Shown: positions 38,652 through 48,915, numbered from the stretch's first letter. The stretch: 64,000 nt of DNA from Streptomyces griseoluteus (GCF_004784465.1 NZ_SRRU01000001.1:744001-808000); one strand, 5' to 3'. Translations and numbers: made by a program. Notes: generated by a model from the letters alone, not told the origin.

Positions 38652-39506
38652 TTACACGTCCCGGCTCTCCAGCAGCGCGTACGCCCCGGCGAACGCCGCC
38701 GCCGTCACGCCCAGCATGATCCACAGCGGCTCCCAGCCCGAGGGGCCGGAGTGGCTGAGGGTGTTGTCGTAGAAGACGCCCATCTGGCTCGGGATCGAGT
38801 ACTCCAGCAGCGCCTGCTGCACCTTCTCCAGCGAGCCGGCGTTCATGAACAGCGCGATCACCAGCGGGGCCAGCACGGCGCCGATCATGATGGTGATGGC
38901 GCCCGCGGAGTGCCGGATCATCGAGCCGACCAGCAGCGACAGCAGGCCGAGCAGCGCGATGTAGAGGCTGATGCCGAGCGTGGCCTTCAGCCATTCCGCG
39001 CCGGACGGGGTCCGGGTGCCGTTGCCCTCCAGCATCGAGGTCTGGATCAGCGCCACCAGGGACACCGTCGCCAGCGTCACCACGAAGGCGACCACGAAGA
39101 ACACGATCGACTTGGCCGCCAGCACCCGGCCCCGGCTCGGGCACGCGGTCATCGTCGTACGGATCATGCCCGTGCCGTACTCGGACGCCGTGGTCAGCAC
39201 GCCCAGCGTCATCACGCACATCATGCCGAGCAGCAGCCCGAAGAAGCCGAGGGTCAGCGGGTTCTGGCCGTCCAGCTCACCGGCGTTCCGGACCGCCACC
39301 GCGGCCAGCAGGCCGATGCCGACCACGAGCAGGACGAACACACCGAGCGTCCACACCGTGGAGCGCACCGACTTCATCTTCGTCCACTCCGAGGCCAGCG
39401 CGTGCCCGAGATGCGTGGGCGTGACCGGGATCGGTGAGCTGTAGCCGGACGGGAGACCGCCGGACGCGGGGGGCGCCTCGGGCATCGGGGGCTGCTGGGT
39501 GCTCAT
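38652..39506 (-). CDS. ABC transporter permease
   Basis: A 284-aa ABC-2-type permease with about six membrane helices (TVWTLGVFVLLVVGIGLLAA, FFGLLLGMMCVMTLGVLTTA, VFFVVAFVVTLATVSLVALI, LYIALLGLLSLLVGSMI, ITIMIGAVLAPLVIALFM, LWIMLGVTAAAFAGAYALL). The motif SEYGTGMIRTT is typical of this class. A Pro-rich cytoplasmic N-terminus precedes the first helix. ATG 39506 overlaps the stop of the ATPase gene (ATGA), so both halves are coupled. Substrate unknown. Confidence 0.9.
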   Translation of the reverse strand: MSTQQPPMPEAPPASGGLPSGYSSPIPVTPTHLGHALASEWTKMKSVRSTVWTLGVFVLLVVGIGLLAAVAVRNAGELDGQNPLTLGFFGLLLGMMCVMTLGVLTTASEYGTGMIRTTMTACPSRGRVLAAKSIVFFVVAFVVTLATVSLVALIQTSMLEGNGTRTPSGAEWLKATLGISLYIALLGLLSLLVGSMIRHSAGAITIMIGAVLAPLVIALFMNAGSLEKVQQALLEYSIPSQMGVFYDNTLSHSGPSGWEPLWIMLGVTAAAFAGAYALLESRDV

Positions 39507-40630
39507 CGGGAGTCCTCGGGCTTCGTCGGTTCGGCGGGCACGGCGTACGGGTTCGGCGCCTCGGGGCCGGGCGCGGCCGGCGCCGGCGGGGCGTACGGGA
39601 CGCCCGGCTGGGGCGGCGGCGGGGCGTACCAGCCCGGCTGGCCCTGGCCCGGCACCGGCATCGGGGGCTGCACACCGGGCGGCAGCGGCTGCTGGAGCCC
39701 GGAGCGCTGGTCCACGGTGGAGCGGTAGTCGACGACGCCCTGCGTCATCCGCATGTACGCCTCCTCCAGCGACGCCTGGTGCGGCGACAGCTCCCACAGC
39801 CGTACGTCCGCCTCGTGCGCCAGGTCGCTGATGCGGGGGAGCGCCAGCCCGGTCACCCGGAGCGCGCCGTCCAGCTCGGGCAGCACATGGCCGCCCGCCT
39901 CGGTCAGCGCCGAGGTCAGCTTCTCCCGCTGCTGCGGCTCGGTGTCCGGGGTGCGCACCCGCGCGAAGTCGGCGGAGTTGGCGGAGATGAAGTCGGTCAC
40001 GCTCATGTCGGCGAGCAGTTGGCCCCGCCCGATCACGATCAGATGGTCGGCGGTCAGCGCCATCTCGCTCATCAGGTGCGAGGAGACGAAGACCGTACGG
40101 CCCTCCGCGGCGAGCGCCTTCATCAGATTGCGGACCCAGAGGATGCCCTCGGGGTCGAGGCCGTTGACCGGCTCGTCGAACAGCAGCACCTGCGGGTCGC
40201 CCAGCAGGGCGGCCGCGATGCCGAGGCGCTGGCCCATGCCGAGCGAGAAACCCTTGGAGCGCTTGCGGGCCACTTCCTGGAGCCCGACGACCCCGAGCAC
40301 CTCGTCCACCCGGCGGGCCGGGATGCCGGAGAGCTGGGCGAGGCTGAGCAGATGGTTGCGGGCGCTGCGGCCGCCGTGCACCGCCTTGGCGTCGAGCAGC
40401 GCGCCGACCTGGCGGGCCGCGTTGGGCAGCTTGCGGTACGGGTAGCCGCCGATGGTCACCGAGCCGGAGGAGGGGTTGTCCAGCCCGAGGATCATCCGCA
40501 TGGTCGTCGACTTGCCGGAGCCGTTGGGCCCGAGGAAACCGGTCACCGCGCCGGGACGCACCTGGAAGGAGAGGTCGTGCACGGCGGTCTTGTCGCCGTA
40601 CCACTTGGTCAGGCCAACAGCCTCGATCAT
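39503..40630 (-). CDS. ABC transporter ATP-binding protein
   Basis: A 375-aa ATPase partner of the downstream permease. Walker A is GPNGSGKST, the signature is SLGMGQRLG, Walker B is QVLLFDEPVNGLDPEG and the switch His is in VSSHLMSEM. The last ~80 residues are an unusual Pro/Gly/Gln-rich tail (PPGVQPPMPVPGQGQPG). ATG 40630 (MIEAVGL) is preferred to the in-frame GTG 40639. The pair resembles drug-resistance or membrane-stress exporters of the ABC-2 type. Confidence 0.9.
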   Translation of the reverse strand: MIEAVGLTKWYGDKTAVHDLSFQVRPGAVTGFLGPNGSGKSTTMRMILGLDNPSSGSVTIGGYPYRKLPNAARQVGALLDAKAVHGGRSARNHLLSLAQLSGIPARRVDEVLGVVGLQEVARKRSKGFSLGMGQRLGIAAALLGDPQVLLFDEPVNGLDPEGILWVRNLMKALAAEGRTVFVSSHLMSEMALTADHLIVIGRGQLLADMSVTDFISANSADFARVRTPDTEPQQREKLTSALTEAGGHVLPELDGALRVTGLALPRISDLAHEADVRLWELSPHQASLEEAYMRMTQGVVDYRSTVDQRSGLQQPLPPGVQPPMPVPGQGQPGWYAPPPPQPGVPYAPPAPAAPGPEAPNPYAVPAEPTKPEDSR

Positions 40631-40773
40631 GCTCCGCACCCATCGGAAGGTTCAGGACAGCGTGGCGCGTGCCCCCGTAAGGGTTAGGAGGATAACCGGG
40701 CCGGAGCGGTTCCGCTCAAGAGAAAGTAAAGCCAAAGGCTCACGGCGCGTGTCCGGTCACCGCCGAGAGCGGC

Positions 40774-40809
40774 CGAAGCCCTCTGCCGCGTCGGCGGCAG
40801 AGGGCTTCG
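40774..40809 (-). terminator. Terminator of filP
   Basis: CGAAGCCCTCTGCCG (40774-40788) is exactly complementary to CGGCAGAGGGCTTCG (40795-40809), with a 6-nt loop. It lies about 30 bp beyond the filP stop on the minus strand. It also insulates the ABC operon. Confidence 0.85.
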
Positions 40810-40840
40810 CCCGCGCTCAGCGGGAATGCGCCCCAGGACG

Positions 40841-41776
40841 TTACCGGGTCTGCTGCGCCGGCACGCCGCGGCCCGCGGTCTCGTCCTCCACCGGGGAACC
40901 GGCGGCGGCGACCGCGGCACCCGTCAGCGTGGCGAGCATCTCGCGGACGTTGGTGAGCTGGGCGTTGATGCTGTCGCGGCGGTTGGTCAGCGCCGCCAGC
41001 TCCCGCTCGGACTCCGAACGGATGCGGTCCGCCTTGGCGTTGGCGTCGGCCACGATGTCCTCGGCCTGACGCTGGGCCGTCTCCACCGTCTGGCGCGCAC
41101 GGCGGTCGGCGTCGGTGCGCAGCTTCTCCGCCTCCAGACGGAGCTGCTCGGCGCGGTGCTCGATCTCCGCGAGCCGCTTCTCCGCCTTCTGCTGACGCGA
41201 CGCCAGGTCCCGCTCGGACTGCTCGCGGCGCTTGGCGAGGTTGGTCTCGAAGTCGGCGGCGGCCTGCGCGGCCTTGGCGCGGGTCTCCTCGAAGAGGGCG
41301 TCGGCCTCCTCGCGCTTGGACTGCGCGTCCTTCTGCGCGTCGGCGCGGAGCTGTGCCGCCTCGCCCTTGGCCTTCTCGACGATCCGGACGCCCTCGTCCT
41401 CGGACTTCGCCTTGCGCTCGGCGGCGAACGACTCCGCGTCGTTGCGCACCTGCTGGGCGGCCGACTCGGCCAGCTCACGGTGCTGTTCGGAGGCGCGCCG
41501 GGCCTCCTCGCGCAGGTCCTTCGCCTCCTCCTCGGCAAGGCGCAGGATCTTCTCGACCCGCGCGCCCAGACCCGCGTACGACGGCTCCGCGTCGGTGATC
41601 TGGGCCTGGGCGTTCTGCGTTTCGAGGTGGAGCTCCTCGATGCGCTTCTCCAGTGCGGTGATCCGGGAGAGCGCGCTGTCACGGTCGGAGACGAGCTTGG
41701 AGATGCGTTCGTCCACCTGAGCACGGTCGTATCCACGCCGCACTAGCTCGAAGCCGTAGGGGGAAGTGTCGCTCAT
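40841..41776 (-). CDS. filP: Cellulose-synthase-independent coiled-coil cytoskeletal protein FilP
   Basis: A 311-aa, almost fully coiled-coil protein that forms intermediate-filament-like networks behind growing hyphal tips and supports cell stiffness. After the conserved start (SDTSPYGFELVRRGYDRAQV, a DivIVA-like N-motif), the sequence is heptad-patterned and rich in Ala, Glu, Arg and Gln (RITALEKRIEELHLETQNAQ, RLAEIEHRAEQLRLEAEKLR). It lies directly downstream of scy, whose product it works with at the tip. From memory the arrangement is conserved in Streptomyces. Confidence 0.93.
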   Translation of the reverse strand: MSDTSPYGFELVRRGYDRAQVDERISKLVSDRDSALSRITALEKRIEELHLETQNAQAQITDAEPSYAGLGARVEKILRLAEEEAKDLREEARRASEQHRELAESAAQQVRNDAESFAAERKAKSEDEGVRIVEKAKGEAAQLRADAQKDAQSKREEADALFEETRAKAAQAAADFETNLAKRREQSERDLASRQQKAEKRLAEIEHRAEQLRLEAEKLRTDADRRARQTVETAQRQAEDIVADANAKADRIRSESERELAALTNRRDSINAQLTNVREMLATLTGAAVAAAGSPVEDETAGRGVPAQQTR

Positions 41777-41919
41777 GGGGTTCCTGTCGAATGAGACCGG
41801 TGAGGTGATAGAGGGAATCCTAGGCGCCCAAGCGGTGTGTCATCGCGCGGATACGTTTTTGGTCTGGAGAATGACACCTCTTTCGGGTGGCCGACCCCCC
41901 AGAACTTGCCATGTCCGTC

Positions 41920-44900
41920 CTAACCGTCGGAGTTCTTGCCGCCCGACCGGGGCGGACCCACCGTCGCACCCGCCTTGACCCCGCCGTCCTTGCCCGCCGG
42001 GCCCTCGAACGACTCCAGCGCCTCCAGCACGTCCTGCACCCGCGAGATCTCGGTGTTGATGTCCTCGCGGCGGCGCACCAGGATCTCCAGCTCGCGCTTG
42101 CCCTCCTCGACCGTGCGCCGCGCCTCGCGGATCGCCTCGGCCTTCAGGTCCTCGGCCTCCTTGACGAGCCTGGACTTCTTCTGCTCGGCCTCCTTGAGCA
42201 GACCCTCCGCCTTCTTCACGGCGGCGATCCGCACCTTGCCCGCCTCGGAGTTGGCCTCCGACACCAGCTCCTTGGCCGTCGCCTGCGCCTTGGCGAGCTG
42301 CTCCTCGGCCGCCTTGATCAGCGCGTCGCAGCGGTCGCCCGTCGACTTCATCGTCTCGGCCGCCTCCCGGCGGGCCCGCTCGTGCAGCTCCTCGATCTCC
42401 GAGGTGACCCGCTCGCGCAGCTCCTCGGCCCGCTCCCGGATCGCGGTCGCGTCCCGGCGCGCACCGACCAGCAGCTCGTCGGCGTCCGTACGGGCCTTCT
42501 CCACACGGGCGTTGCCCGCCACCGTCGCCTCGGCCACGATCCGCTCGGCCTCGGTACGGGCCGCGCCCACCATCGAATCGGCCTGGCCCTCCGCCTCCGC
42601 GGTGGTCTTCTGCGCCTGCTGCCGCGCCTCCGCGAGCAGCTTGTCCGCCTCGGCCGCCGTCTCCGAGATGAGGGTGTCGACCTGCTCGGCCGCCTCCGAA
42701 CGCCGCTTGTTGGCCTCGCTGCGCGCCTCGTCCAGCGTCCGTTCGGCCTCCTCGCGAGCGGAGTTGGTCAGCCGCTCGGCCTCCGTCTCCGCCTCGGACC
42801 TGACCCGCTCGGCCTCGGCGCGCATCCGCTCCGCGTGCCGCTGCGCCGTACCGACCGTCTCCGCCGCCTCGGCGCGCAGCCGCTCGGCGTCGTCGGTCGC
42901 GTCCGCGATCAACTGCTCGGCGCCCGCCACCGCTTCGGCGCGGACTCGCTCCGCCTCCGCGGCGGTCTCGTTCTGGAGCCGCTCCGCCTCGGAACTCGCC
43001 TCGGTGATGAGGGTGTCGGCCTGCGTCGCCGCGTCCGACCTGATGCGGTTGGCGTCCTCGCGGGCGTCCGCCCGGGTCCGGGACGCGGCCTGGTCGGCCT
43101 CCGCCAGCTTGTCCGACGCCTCGGTCCGCACCCGCTGCGCGTACTCGGCGGCCTCCGAGCGCAGCCGCTCCGACTCCTGGGCCGCCTCGGCGACCGTGTG
43201 CTCGGCGAGGGCCTTGGCCGCCTCGGACTCCTCGGCGGCCTCCCGGCGCAGCCGCGTCGCGTCCTGGCTCGCCCGCTCCCGCTCGGCGTAGGCGTCGGTG
43301 CGGACCCGGTCCGCCTCCTCCTCGGCCTCCCGCCGGGTACGGTCCGCCGCGTGCTCGGCGGCCGAACGCAGCCCGGCGATCTCCTCCTGCGCCTGCTCGT
43401 GCAGCCCGCTGACGGAGTCCCGTACCTGCGCCGCGTGGGTCTCGGCGGCGGACACCATCTCGGTGGCCCGGCGGTCCGCCTCCTCCACCAGCCGGGTCGC
43501 CTCGGCCTGCGCCTCCTCCACGCGGGTGCGCGCCGCGGCCAGCAGTTCCTCGCTCTGCTCGCGGGCCCGCTCGCGCTCCTGGTCCGCCTCCTCGCGGGCG
43601 GCACCGAGCAGCTCCTCAGCCTCGCGGCGGCGCCGGGCGGCCTCCTCCTGGGCGGCGGCCAGCGTCTCGGACGCCTCGGTGCCCAGCCGCTCGGCGGCGG
43701 CCTGCGCCTCGGCGCGGACCCGGTCGGCGCTCTCCTGGGCCTCGGCCTTGAGCCGCTCGGCCTCGGTCGCGGCCTCCGACCGCAGCCGCACGGCCACCGA
43801 CTCGGCCTCGGCACGCGAGGCGGACGCGTCCGCCGCGGCCTCGTCCCGCAGCCGCTCGGCCTCGGTCGCGGCCTGCTCCTGGAGCGTACGGATGCGCTCG
43901 GCGGCCTCCGACCGCAGCCGCTCGGCCTCCTCACCGGCCTCGCGCCGGATACGGGACGCCTCCTCGCGGGCCTCGGTCAGCGCCTGCTCGGCCGACTCGA
44001 GGCGCTCGTGCGCCTCGGTCTGCAGCCGGGTCAGCTCACCGGCGGCCTCCTCGCGGCGGGCCGCGGCGGCCTTCTCGGCCTCCTCGCGCAGCTCGCGGGC
44101 GGCCTTCTCGGCGTCCGCGCCGACCGTCTCGGCCCGCTCCTCGGCCTCGGCCTTGAGCCGCTCGGCCTCCTTGCGGGTGCGCTCCAGCGTCTCCTCGGCC
44201 TGCCGGCGCAGCGTGGTCGCGCGCTCGATGGCCTCGGTGCGGACCTTCTCGCTGTCGGTGGTGGCGGTCTTGCGCAGCTCGTCCGCGTCCGCCTTGGCCT
44301 TGGCGAGGAGTTCCTCGGCGGACTTGGCCGCCTCCTCGATCTGGGTGACGGCCTCCCGCCGTGCCTCGGCGCGGATGGAGTCGCCCTCGGTGACCGCGTC
44401 GGCGCGCAGCTGCTCGGCCTCGCCGCGCAGACGCCGGGCCTCCTCCTGCAGCTCGACCGTCTTGGCCCGGTACTCCTTGGTGTCGTCCTTCGCCGTGCCC
44501 TTGAGCTGCTCGGCGATGTCGTGCGCCTCGGCGCGCAGCCGGTCCGCCTCCGCCTCGGCCTCCGAGCGGATACGCTCGGCCTCCTCGGTGGCGGCCTTGG
44601 TGGTCCTGCGGGCGTCCTCGGCGGCCTTGTTCAGGACCTCCTCGGCCGTCCGGGCCGCCTTGGAGAGCTGGCTCGCGGTCTCCTCGGCGGTGGCGCTGCG
44701 GGCGTTCTCCCCGGCCTCGGCGAGGATCTTCTCCGCCTCGGCACGGGCGTCCGCGACGATCTGCTCGGCCTCCGCCTTGGTGGTCTCGGCCTCCTTGGTG
44801 GCCTCGCTGACCAGCCGGGCGACCTGCTCCTTGGCGGTGCGCGTCCGGGTCTCGTTGGCGGCCTCGGCGCCTGCCAGCGCCTTGGCGGCGGCCTCCTTCG

Positions 44901-45816
44901 CCTCGGTGACCAGCTTCTCCGCCTCGGACCGGGCGCTGCGCAGCGCGCGCTCGGCCTCCGCCATCCGCTCCTCGGCGGTGCGGCTCAGCTCGGCGGCCTG
45001 CCGGCGCGCGGCGTCCGACTCGCTGGCGGTGGAGGTACGGAGCTGCTCGGCGTGGTCGGTGGCCTCCTGCGCCTGCGAGGAGGCGGCGTTCAGCAGCCGC
45101 TCGGCGTCGGTACGGGCCCGGCGCAGGATCTGCTCGGCCTCGGCACGGGCCGCCTCCGCGTCGGTGCGCAGCCGCTCACGGGCCTCGTGGGTCAGCCGCT
45201 CGGCCTCCGCCCGGGCGGCGGCCATGGCCTGCTCGGCCTCGGCGCGCGACTCGTCCAGCAGCCGGCGGGCCTGCTGCTCGGTACGGGCCCGGAGCTGCTC
45301 GGCCCAGGCCACGTTCTCGTTGACGTGGGACTCGACGGTCTGGCGGCGCTCGGCCAGCTCCTGGTCGAGCTGCTGGCGGCGGGTGACCGCCTCCTGGTGC
45401 AGCTCCGCCTGGAGCCGGGCGGAGTGCTCGGCGTGCTCCTGGAGGATGCGCTGGGTCTGCGCGCGGGCCTGGCTCAGCTCGCGTTCGGCGTCCTGCCGCA
45501 ACTGGTCGGCCTGCACCTGGGCGTTGCGGAGCAACTGCTCGGCCTGGTAGCCGATGTCACCGCCGTCGTAGGCGGGACGGGTCATCAGGGTGCGGCGCGC
45601 CTCGTGCAGCTTGGCGCGCAGCACCTCGACCTGGTAGCCGAGATCCTCGGCGTGCTGGATCGCCTTTTCCCGCTCGGTCTTCAGCCGCTTCATCTCGGCC
45701 TCGAACCGAGAGAGGTGGTCGACGTCAGCCGCCGGCTCTCGCTCCTGGCTCTCGTAGCCCCGCACTGCGCGGTCCCATCCGTCCCCTGGTGAATTACTCC
45801 GACGAGCACCGTCCAT
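41920..45816 (-). CDS. scy: Polarity scaffold Scy (giant coiled coil)
   Basis: A 1298-aa protein, coiled coil over nearly its whole length, that organises the tip growth complex with DivIVA and FilP. An N-terminal segment (DVDHLSRFEAEMKRLKTERE, AEDLGYQVEVLRAKLHEARR) is followed by long, diverged repeats built around A-E-A-E-R-L/R-x-E. From memory, Scy repeats have a 51-residue period. The length agrees with the ~1,300 aa known for the family. ATG 45816 is given; GTG 45765 (RGYESQEREP) is equally possible. A spurious frame of similar length on the opposite strand is a coding shadow. Confidence 0.94.
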   Translation of the reverse strand: MDGARRSNSPGDGWDRAVRGYESQEREPAADVDHLSRFEAEMKRLKTEREKAIQHAEDLGYQVEVLRAKLHEARRTLMTRPAYDGGDIGYQAEQLLRNAQVQADQLRQDAERELSQARAQTQRILQEHAEHSARLQAELHQEAVTRRQQLDQELAERRQTVESHVNENVAWAEQLRARTEQQARRLLDESRAEAEQAMAAARAEAERLTHEARERLRTDAEAARAEAEQILRRARTDAERLLNAASSQAQEATDHAEQLRTSTASESDAARRQAAELSRTAEERMAEAERALRSARSEAEKLVTEAKEAAAKALAGAEAANETRTRTAKEQVARLVSEATKEAETTKAEAEQIVADARAEAEKILAEAGENARSATAEETASQLSKAARTAEEVLNKAAEDARRTTKAATEEAERIRSEAEAEADRLRAEAHDIAEQLKGTAKDDTKEYRAKTVELQEEARRLRGEAEQLRADAVTEGDSIRAEARREAVTQIEEAAKSAEELLAKAKADADELRKTATTDSEKVRTEAIERATTLRRQAEETLERTRKEAERLKAEAEERAETVGADAEKAARELREEAEKAAAARREEAAGELTRLQTEAHERLESAEQALTEAREEASRIRREAGEEAERLRSEAAERIRTLQEQAATEAERLRDEAAADASASRAEAESVAVRLRSEAATEAERLKAEAQESADRVRAEAQAAAERLGTEASETLAAAQEEAARRRREAEELLGAAREEADQERERAREQSEELLAAARTRVEEAQAEATRLVEEADRRATEMVSAAETHAAQVRDSVSGLHEQAQEEIAGLRSAAEHAADRTRREAEEEADRVRTDAYAERERASQDATRLRREAAEESEAAKALAEHTVAEAAQESERLRSEAAEYAQRVRTEASDKLAEADQAASRTRADAREDANRIRSDAATQADTLITEASSEAERLQNETAAEAERVRAEAVAGAEQLIADATDDAERLRAEAAETVGTAQRHAERMRAEAERVRSEAETEAERLTNSAREEAERTLDEARSEANKRRSEAAEQVDTLISETAAEADKLLAEARQQAQKTTAEAEGQADSMVGAARTEAERIVAEATVAGNARVEKARTDADELLVGARRDATAIRERAEELRERVTSEIEELHERARREAAETMKSTGDRCDALIKAAEEQLAKAQATAKELVSEANSEAGKVRIAAVKKAEGLLKEAEQKKSRLVKEAEDLKAEAIREARRTVEEGKRELEILVRRREDINTEISRVQDVLEALESFEGPAGKDGGVKAGATVGPPRSGGKNSDG

Positions 45817-45912
45817 CCGCCGGACGGGGCCCTCCGGGGAATGGTGTCAGATCAACGGCGGAGCACGGGCTGCTGCCCCGACGCTCGTCCCCCGAAACCC
45901 GGACCCCGGCAT

Positions 45913-45941
45913 CGGTCGTCCCCCGTGTTCGGGGACGACCG
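45913..45941 (-). terminator. Terminator after methylmalonyl-CoA epimerase
   Basis: CGGTCGTCCCC (45913-45923) pairs exactly with GGGGACGACCG (45931-45941) around a 7-nt loop, 33 bp beyond the epimerase stop on the minus strand. It separates that gene from scy. Confidence 0.7.
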
Positions 45942-45973
45942 CCCCCAACCCTACCGGCCCTTATGTACGAGAG

Positions 45974-46414
45974 TCAGTGCTCAGGTGACTCAACTGCCGC
46001 CGAAGTGACCAGTTCTGTCAGGACTCCATGGCAATCCTTGGGGTGCAGGAAGGTGATCCGGGACCCCATGGAGCCGACTCGGGGCTCGTCGTACAGCACC
46101 CGTACGCCCTTGTCGCGGATGTCGGCGGCGTCCGCGTCCACGTCCGCGGTGCCGAAGGCGATGTGGTGCACGCCCTCGCCGTTCTTGGCCAGCCACTTGC
46201 CGACCGCGGAGTCCTCCCGCGTCGGCTCCAGCAGCTGGAGGTAGGAGGCGCCGCCGTCCGAGGTCTCGTTGATCTTGAGCATGGCCTCCCGGACACCCTG
46301 CTCCTCGTTCACCTCGGTGTGGAACACCTCGAAGCCGTAGGTCGTCCGGTAGAACTCGACAGTGGTGTCGAGGTCGTGGCAGGCGATCCCGATGTGGTCG
46401 ATTCGCGTCAGCAT
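45974..46414 (-). CDS. mce: Methylmalonyl-CoA epimerase
   Basis: A 146-aa vicinal-oxygen-chelate fold enzyme that interconverts (R)- and (S)-methylmalonyl-CoA for the B12-dependent mutase. Metal ligands are visible as H7 (RIDHIGIAC), Gln and His in YLQLLEP and GVHHIAFG, and a C-terminal Glu in HGVLTELV. It is divergent from the acetyl-CoA acetyltransferase gene. With MeaB (47.8 kb) and the adenosyltransferase (30.7 kb) it supports propionyl-/methylmalonyl-CoA metabolism. Confidence 0.95.
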   Translation of the reverse strand: MLTRIDHIGIACHDLDTTVEFYRTTYGFEVFHTEVNEEQGVREAMLKINETSDGGASYLQLLEPTREDSAVGKWLAKNGEGVHHIAFGTADVDADAADIRDKGVRVLYDEPRVGSMGSRITFLHPKDCHGVLTELVTSAAVESPEH

Positions 46415-46563
46415 GGTTTCAGTGCAGCGCTCCGGCGGTGGTTACGCAACGTGCGCGCGATCACACCGTAAGGGCGATGACGGGCTCCGGTACCGGTCAG
46501 TACATTCGAAGTAAACCCTCGTTCACTCCTCGGCTGTGCAGGCCGGTAAGGGGATCGCAGCTC

Positions 46564-47763
46564 ATGTCTTCTGGAAAGACCACCTCTGTGATCGTCGCGG
46601 GCGCGCGGACGCCCATGGGACGGTTGCTCGGTTCGCTGAAGTCCTTCTCGGGTGCCGACCTGGGCGGCTTCGCCATCAAGGCCGCCCTCGACCGCGCCGG
46701 GATCAGCGGCGACCAGGTCCAGTACGTGATCATGGGCCAGGTACTCCAGGCGGGTGCCGGTCAGATCCCGGCCCGCCAGGCGGCGGTCAAGGCCGGCATC
46801 CCGATGAACGTGCCGGCGCTCACGGTCAACAAGGTCTGCCTCTCCGGCCTCGACGCGATCGCGCTGGCCGACCAGCTCATCCGTGCGGGTGAGTTCGACA
46901 TCGTGGTCGCGGGCGGCCAGGAGTCGATGACCAACGCCCCGCACCTGCTGCCGAAGTCCCGCGAGGGCTTCAAGTACGGCGCGATCGAGATGCTGGACTC
47001 GATGGCCCACGACGGGCTGACCGACTCCTTCGAGAACATCGCCATGGGCGAGTCCACGGAGAAGCACAACGCCCGCCTCGGCATCGGCCGGGCCGCGCAG
47101 GACGAGATCGCCGCGCTGTCCCACCAGCGGGCCGCCGCCGCGCAGAAGAACGGCCTGTTCGAGGCCGAGATCACCCCGGTGGAGATCCCGCAGCGCAAGG
47201 GCGACCCGGTGCTGTTCAGCAAGGACGAGGGCATCCGCGGTGACACCACCGCCGAGTCGCTCGGCCGGCTCCGGCCCGCCTTCACCAAGGACGGCACCAT
47301 CACCGCCGGGTCCTCCTCGCAGATCTCCGACGGCGCCGCCGCGGTGGTCGTGATGAGCAAGGCCAAGGCGGAGGAGCTGGGCCTGGAGTGGCTCGCGGAG
47401 ATCGGCGCGCACGGCAACGTCGCCGGTCCGGACAACTCCCTGCAGTCGCAGCCGTCCAACGCCATCCGGCACGCGCTCGGCAAGGAGGGGCTCGAGGTCT
47501 CCGACCTGGACCTCATCGAGATCAACGAGGCGTTCGCGGCGGTCGCCGTGAAGTCAATGGACGACCTCGGGGTGTCCACGGAAAAGGTGAACGTCAACGG
47601 CGGTGCCATCGCCCTGGGCCACCCGATCGGCATGTCCGGCGCCCGGCTGGTGCTGCACCTGGCGCTGGAGCTGAAGCGCCGGGGCGGCGGGGTCGGCGCG
47701 GCCGCGCTGTGCGGTGGCGGTGGCCAGGGTGACGCGCTGATCGTGCGGGTACCCAAGGCCTGA
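46564..47763 (+). CDS. Acetyl-CoA C-acetyltransferase (thiolase)
   Basis: A 399-aa biosynthetic or degradative thiolase joining two acetyl-CoA to acetoacetyl-CoA. The nucleophilic C92 is in [10 protein letters not shown], the catalytic H353 in [11 protein letters not shown] and C383 in [12 protein letters not shown] 46564 follows AAGGGGA. It is followed by meaB after 53 nt, so the two may form an operon. The symbols atoB or thlA would both suit. Confidence 0.95.
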   Translation: MSSGKTTSVIVAGARTPMGRLLGSLKSFSGADLGGFAIKAALDRAGISGDQVQYVIMGQVLQAGAGQIPARQAAVKAGIPMNVPALTVNKVCLSGLDAIALADQLIRAGEFDIVVAGGQESMTNAPHLLPKSREGFKYGAIEMLDSMAHDGLTDSFENIAMGESTEKHNARLGIGRAAQDEIAALSHQRAAAAQKNGLFEAEITPVEIPQRKGDPVLFSKDEGIRGDTTAESLGRLRPAFTKDGTITAGSSSQISDGAAAVVVMSKAKAEELGLEWLAEIGAHGNVAGPDNSLQSQPSNAIRHALGKEGLEVSDLDLIEINEAFAAVAVKSMDDLGVSTEKVNVNGGAIALGHPIGMSGARLVLHLALELKRRGGGVGAAALCGGGGQGDALIVRVPKA

Positions 47764-47816
47764 GATCTGCTTTTCCGGCGGTGTGCGCGAGCGGTGCGAG
47801 TGAACGGAGCTGTTTG

Positions 47817-48773
47817 ATGCGGGACGTCTCCTCTCTGGTGGCCGAGGCCAGGGAAGGCCGGCCTCGGGCCGTGGCCCGGCTGATCTCCCTGGTCGAGGGG
47901 GCGTCCCCGCAGCTGAGGGAGGTGATGGCGGCACTCGCCCCGCTGACGGGCAACGCGTACGTGGTCGGTCTGACCGGCTCGCCCGGCGTCGGCAAGTCCA
48001 CCTCCACCTCCGCGCTGGTCACCGCGTACCGCAAGCAGGGCAAGCGGGTCGGCGTGCTCGCCGTCGACCCGTCCTCGCCGTTCTCCGGGGGCGCGCTGCT
48101 CGGGGACCGGGTGCGGATGTCCGACCACGCCTCCGACCCCGGCGTCTACATCCGCTCCATGGCCACGCGAGGCCATCTGGGCGGCCTCGCGTGGGCCGCG
48201 CCGCAGGCGATCCGGGTGCTGGACGCGGCCGGCTGCGACGTGATCCTGGTCGAGACGGTCGGCGTCGGGCAGTCCGAGGTGGAGATCGCCTCCCAGGCCG
48301 ACACCAGCGTGGTCCTGCTGGCCCCCGGCATGGGCGACGGCATCCAGGCGGCCAAGGCCGGAATCCTGGAGATCGGCGACGTCTACGTCGTCAACAAGGC
48401 CGACCGCGACGGCGCCGACGCCACCGCCCGCGAGCTGAACCACATGCTCGGCCTCGGCGAGTCCCGCGGCCCCGGCGACTGGCGCCCCCCGATCGTCAAG
48501 ACCGTCGCCGCCCGCGCGGAGGGCATAGACGAGGTCGTGGAAGCCCTGGAGAAGCACCGCGCCTGGATGGAGGAACACTCCGTCCTCACCGAACGCCGCC
48601 GAGCCCGAGCGGCCCGCGAGGTGGAGACCATCGCGGTCACCGCCCTGCGGGAACGCATCGGCGACCTCCACGGCGACCGCCGCCTCTCCGCCCTCGCGGA
48701 CCGCATCGTCACCGGCACCCTGGACCCGTACCGAGCGGCGGACGAACTGGTCGAGGGGCTTACCCGGGGCTGA
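47817..48773 (+). CDS. meaB: MeaB-type GTPase, mutase chaperone
   Basis: A 318-aa G3E-family GTPase that protects and reloads adenosylcobalamin-dependent mutases. The P-loop GSPGVGKST is at 54-62, the Mg/switch segments are AVDPSSPFSGGALLGDRVRM and DVILVETVGVGQSEVE, and the base-recognition NKAD is in VVNKADRDGAD. ATG 47817 follows CGGAGCTGTTTG. Likely clients are methylmalonyl-CoA mutase (not in this window) and possibly IcmA at 56.4 kb. Confidence 0.95.
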   Translation: MRDVSSLVAEAREGRPRAVARLISLVEGASPQLREVMAALAPLTGNAYVVGLTGSPGVGKSTSTSALVTAYRKQGKRVGVLAVDPSSPFSGGALLGDRVRMSDHASDPGVYIRSMATRGHLGGLAWAAPQAIRVLDAAGCDVILVETVGVGQSEVEIASQADTSVVLLAPGMGDGIQAAKAGILEIGDVYVVNKADRDGADATARELNHMLGLGESRGPGDWRPPIVKTVAARAEGIDEVVEALEKHRAWMEEHSVLTERRRARAAREVETIAVTALRERIGDLHGDRRLSALADRIVTGTLDPYRAADELVEGLTRG

Positions 48774-48915
48774 GGTCCCCTGCCGGCTCGACCGGCATGT
48801 TCCTCCTCATGGCATAGAGCGCACCCTTCGCGCCCACGCGGCCGTCCGGCTCCTCGCCGGGGTCCCGCGTGGCGCACCGGTGCGCTCGTCCCGCCTCCCG
48901 TGCGGAAGCCCGCGC

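Noticed and set aside
41887..45792. A 1301-aa plus-strand frame rich in Leu, Gly and Arg opposite scy
   Set aside because: It mirrors the scy repeats and has no start signals or family. Scy explains the region fully.
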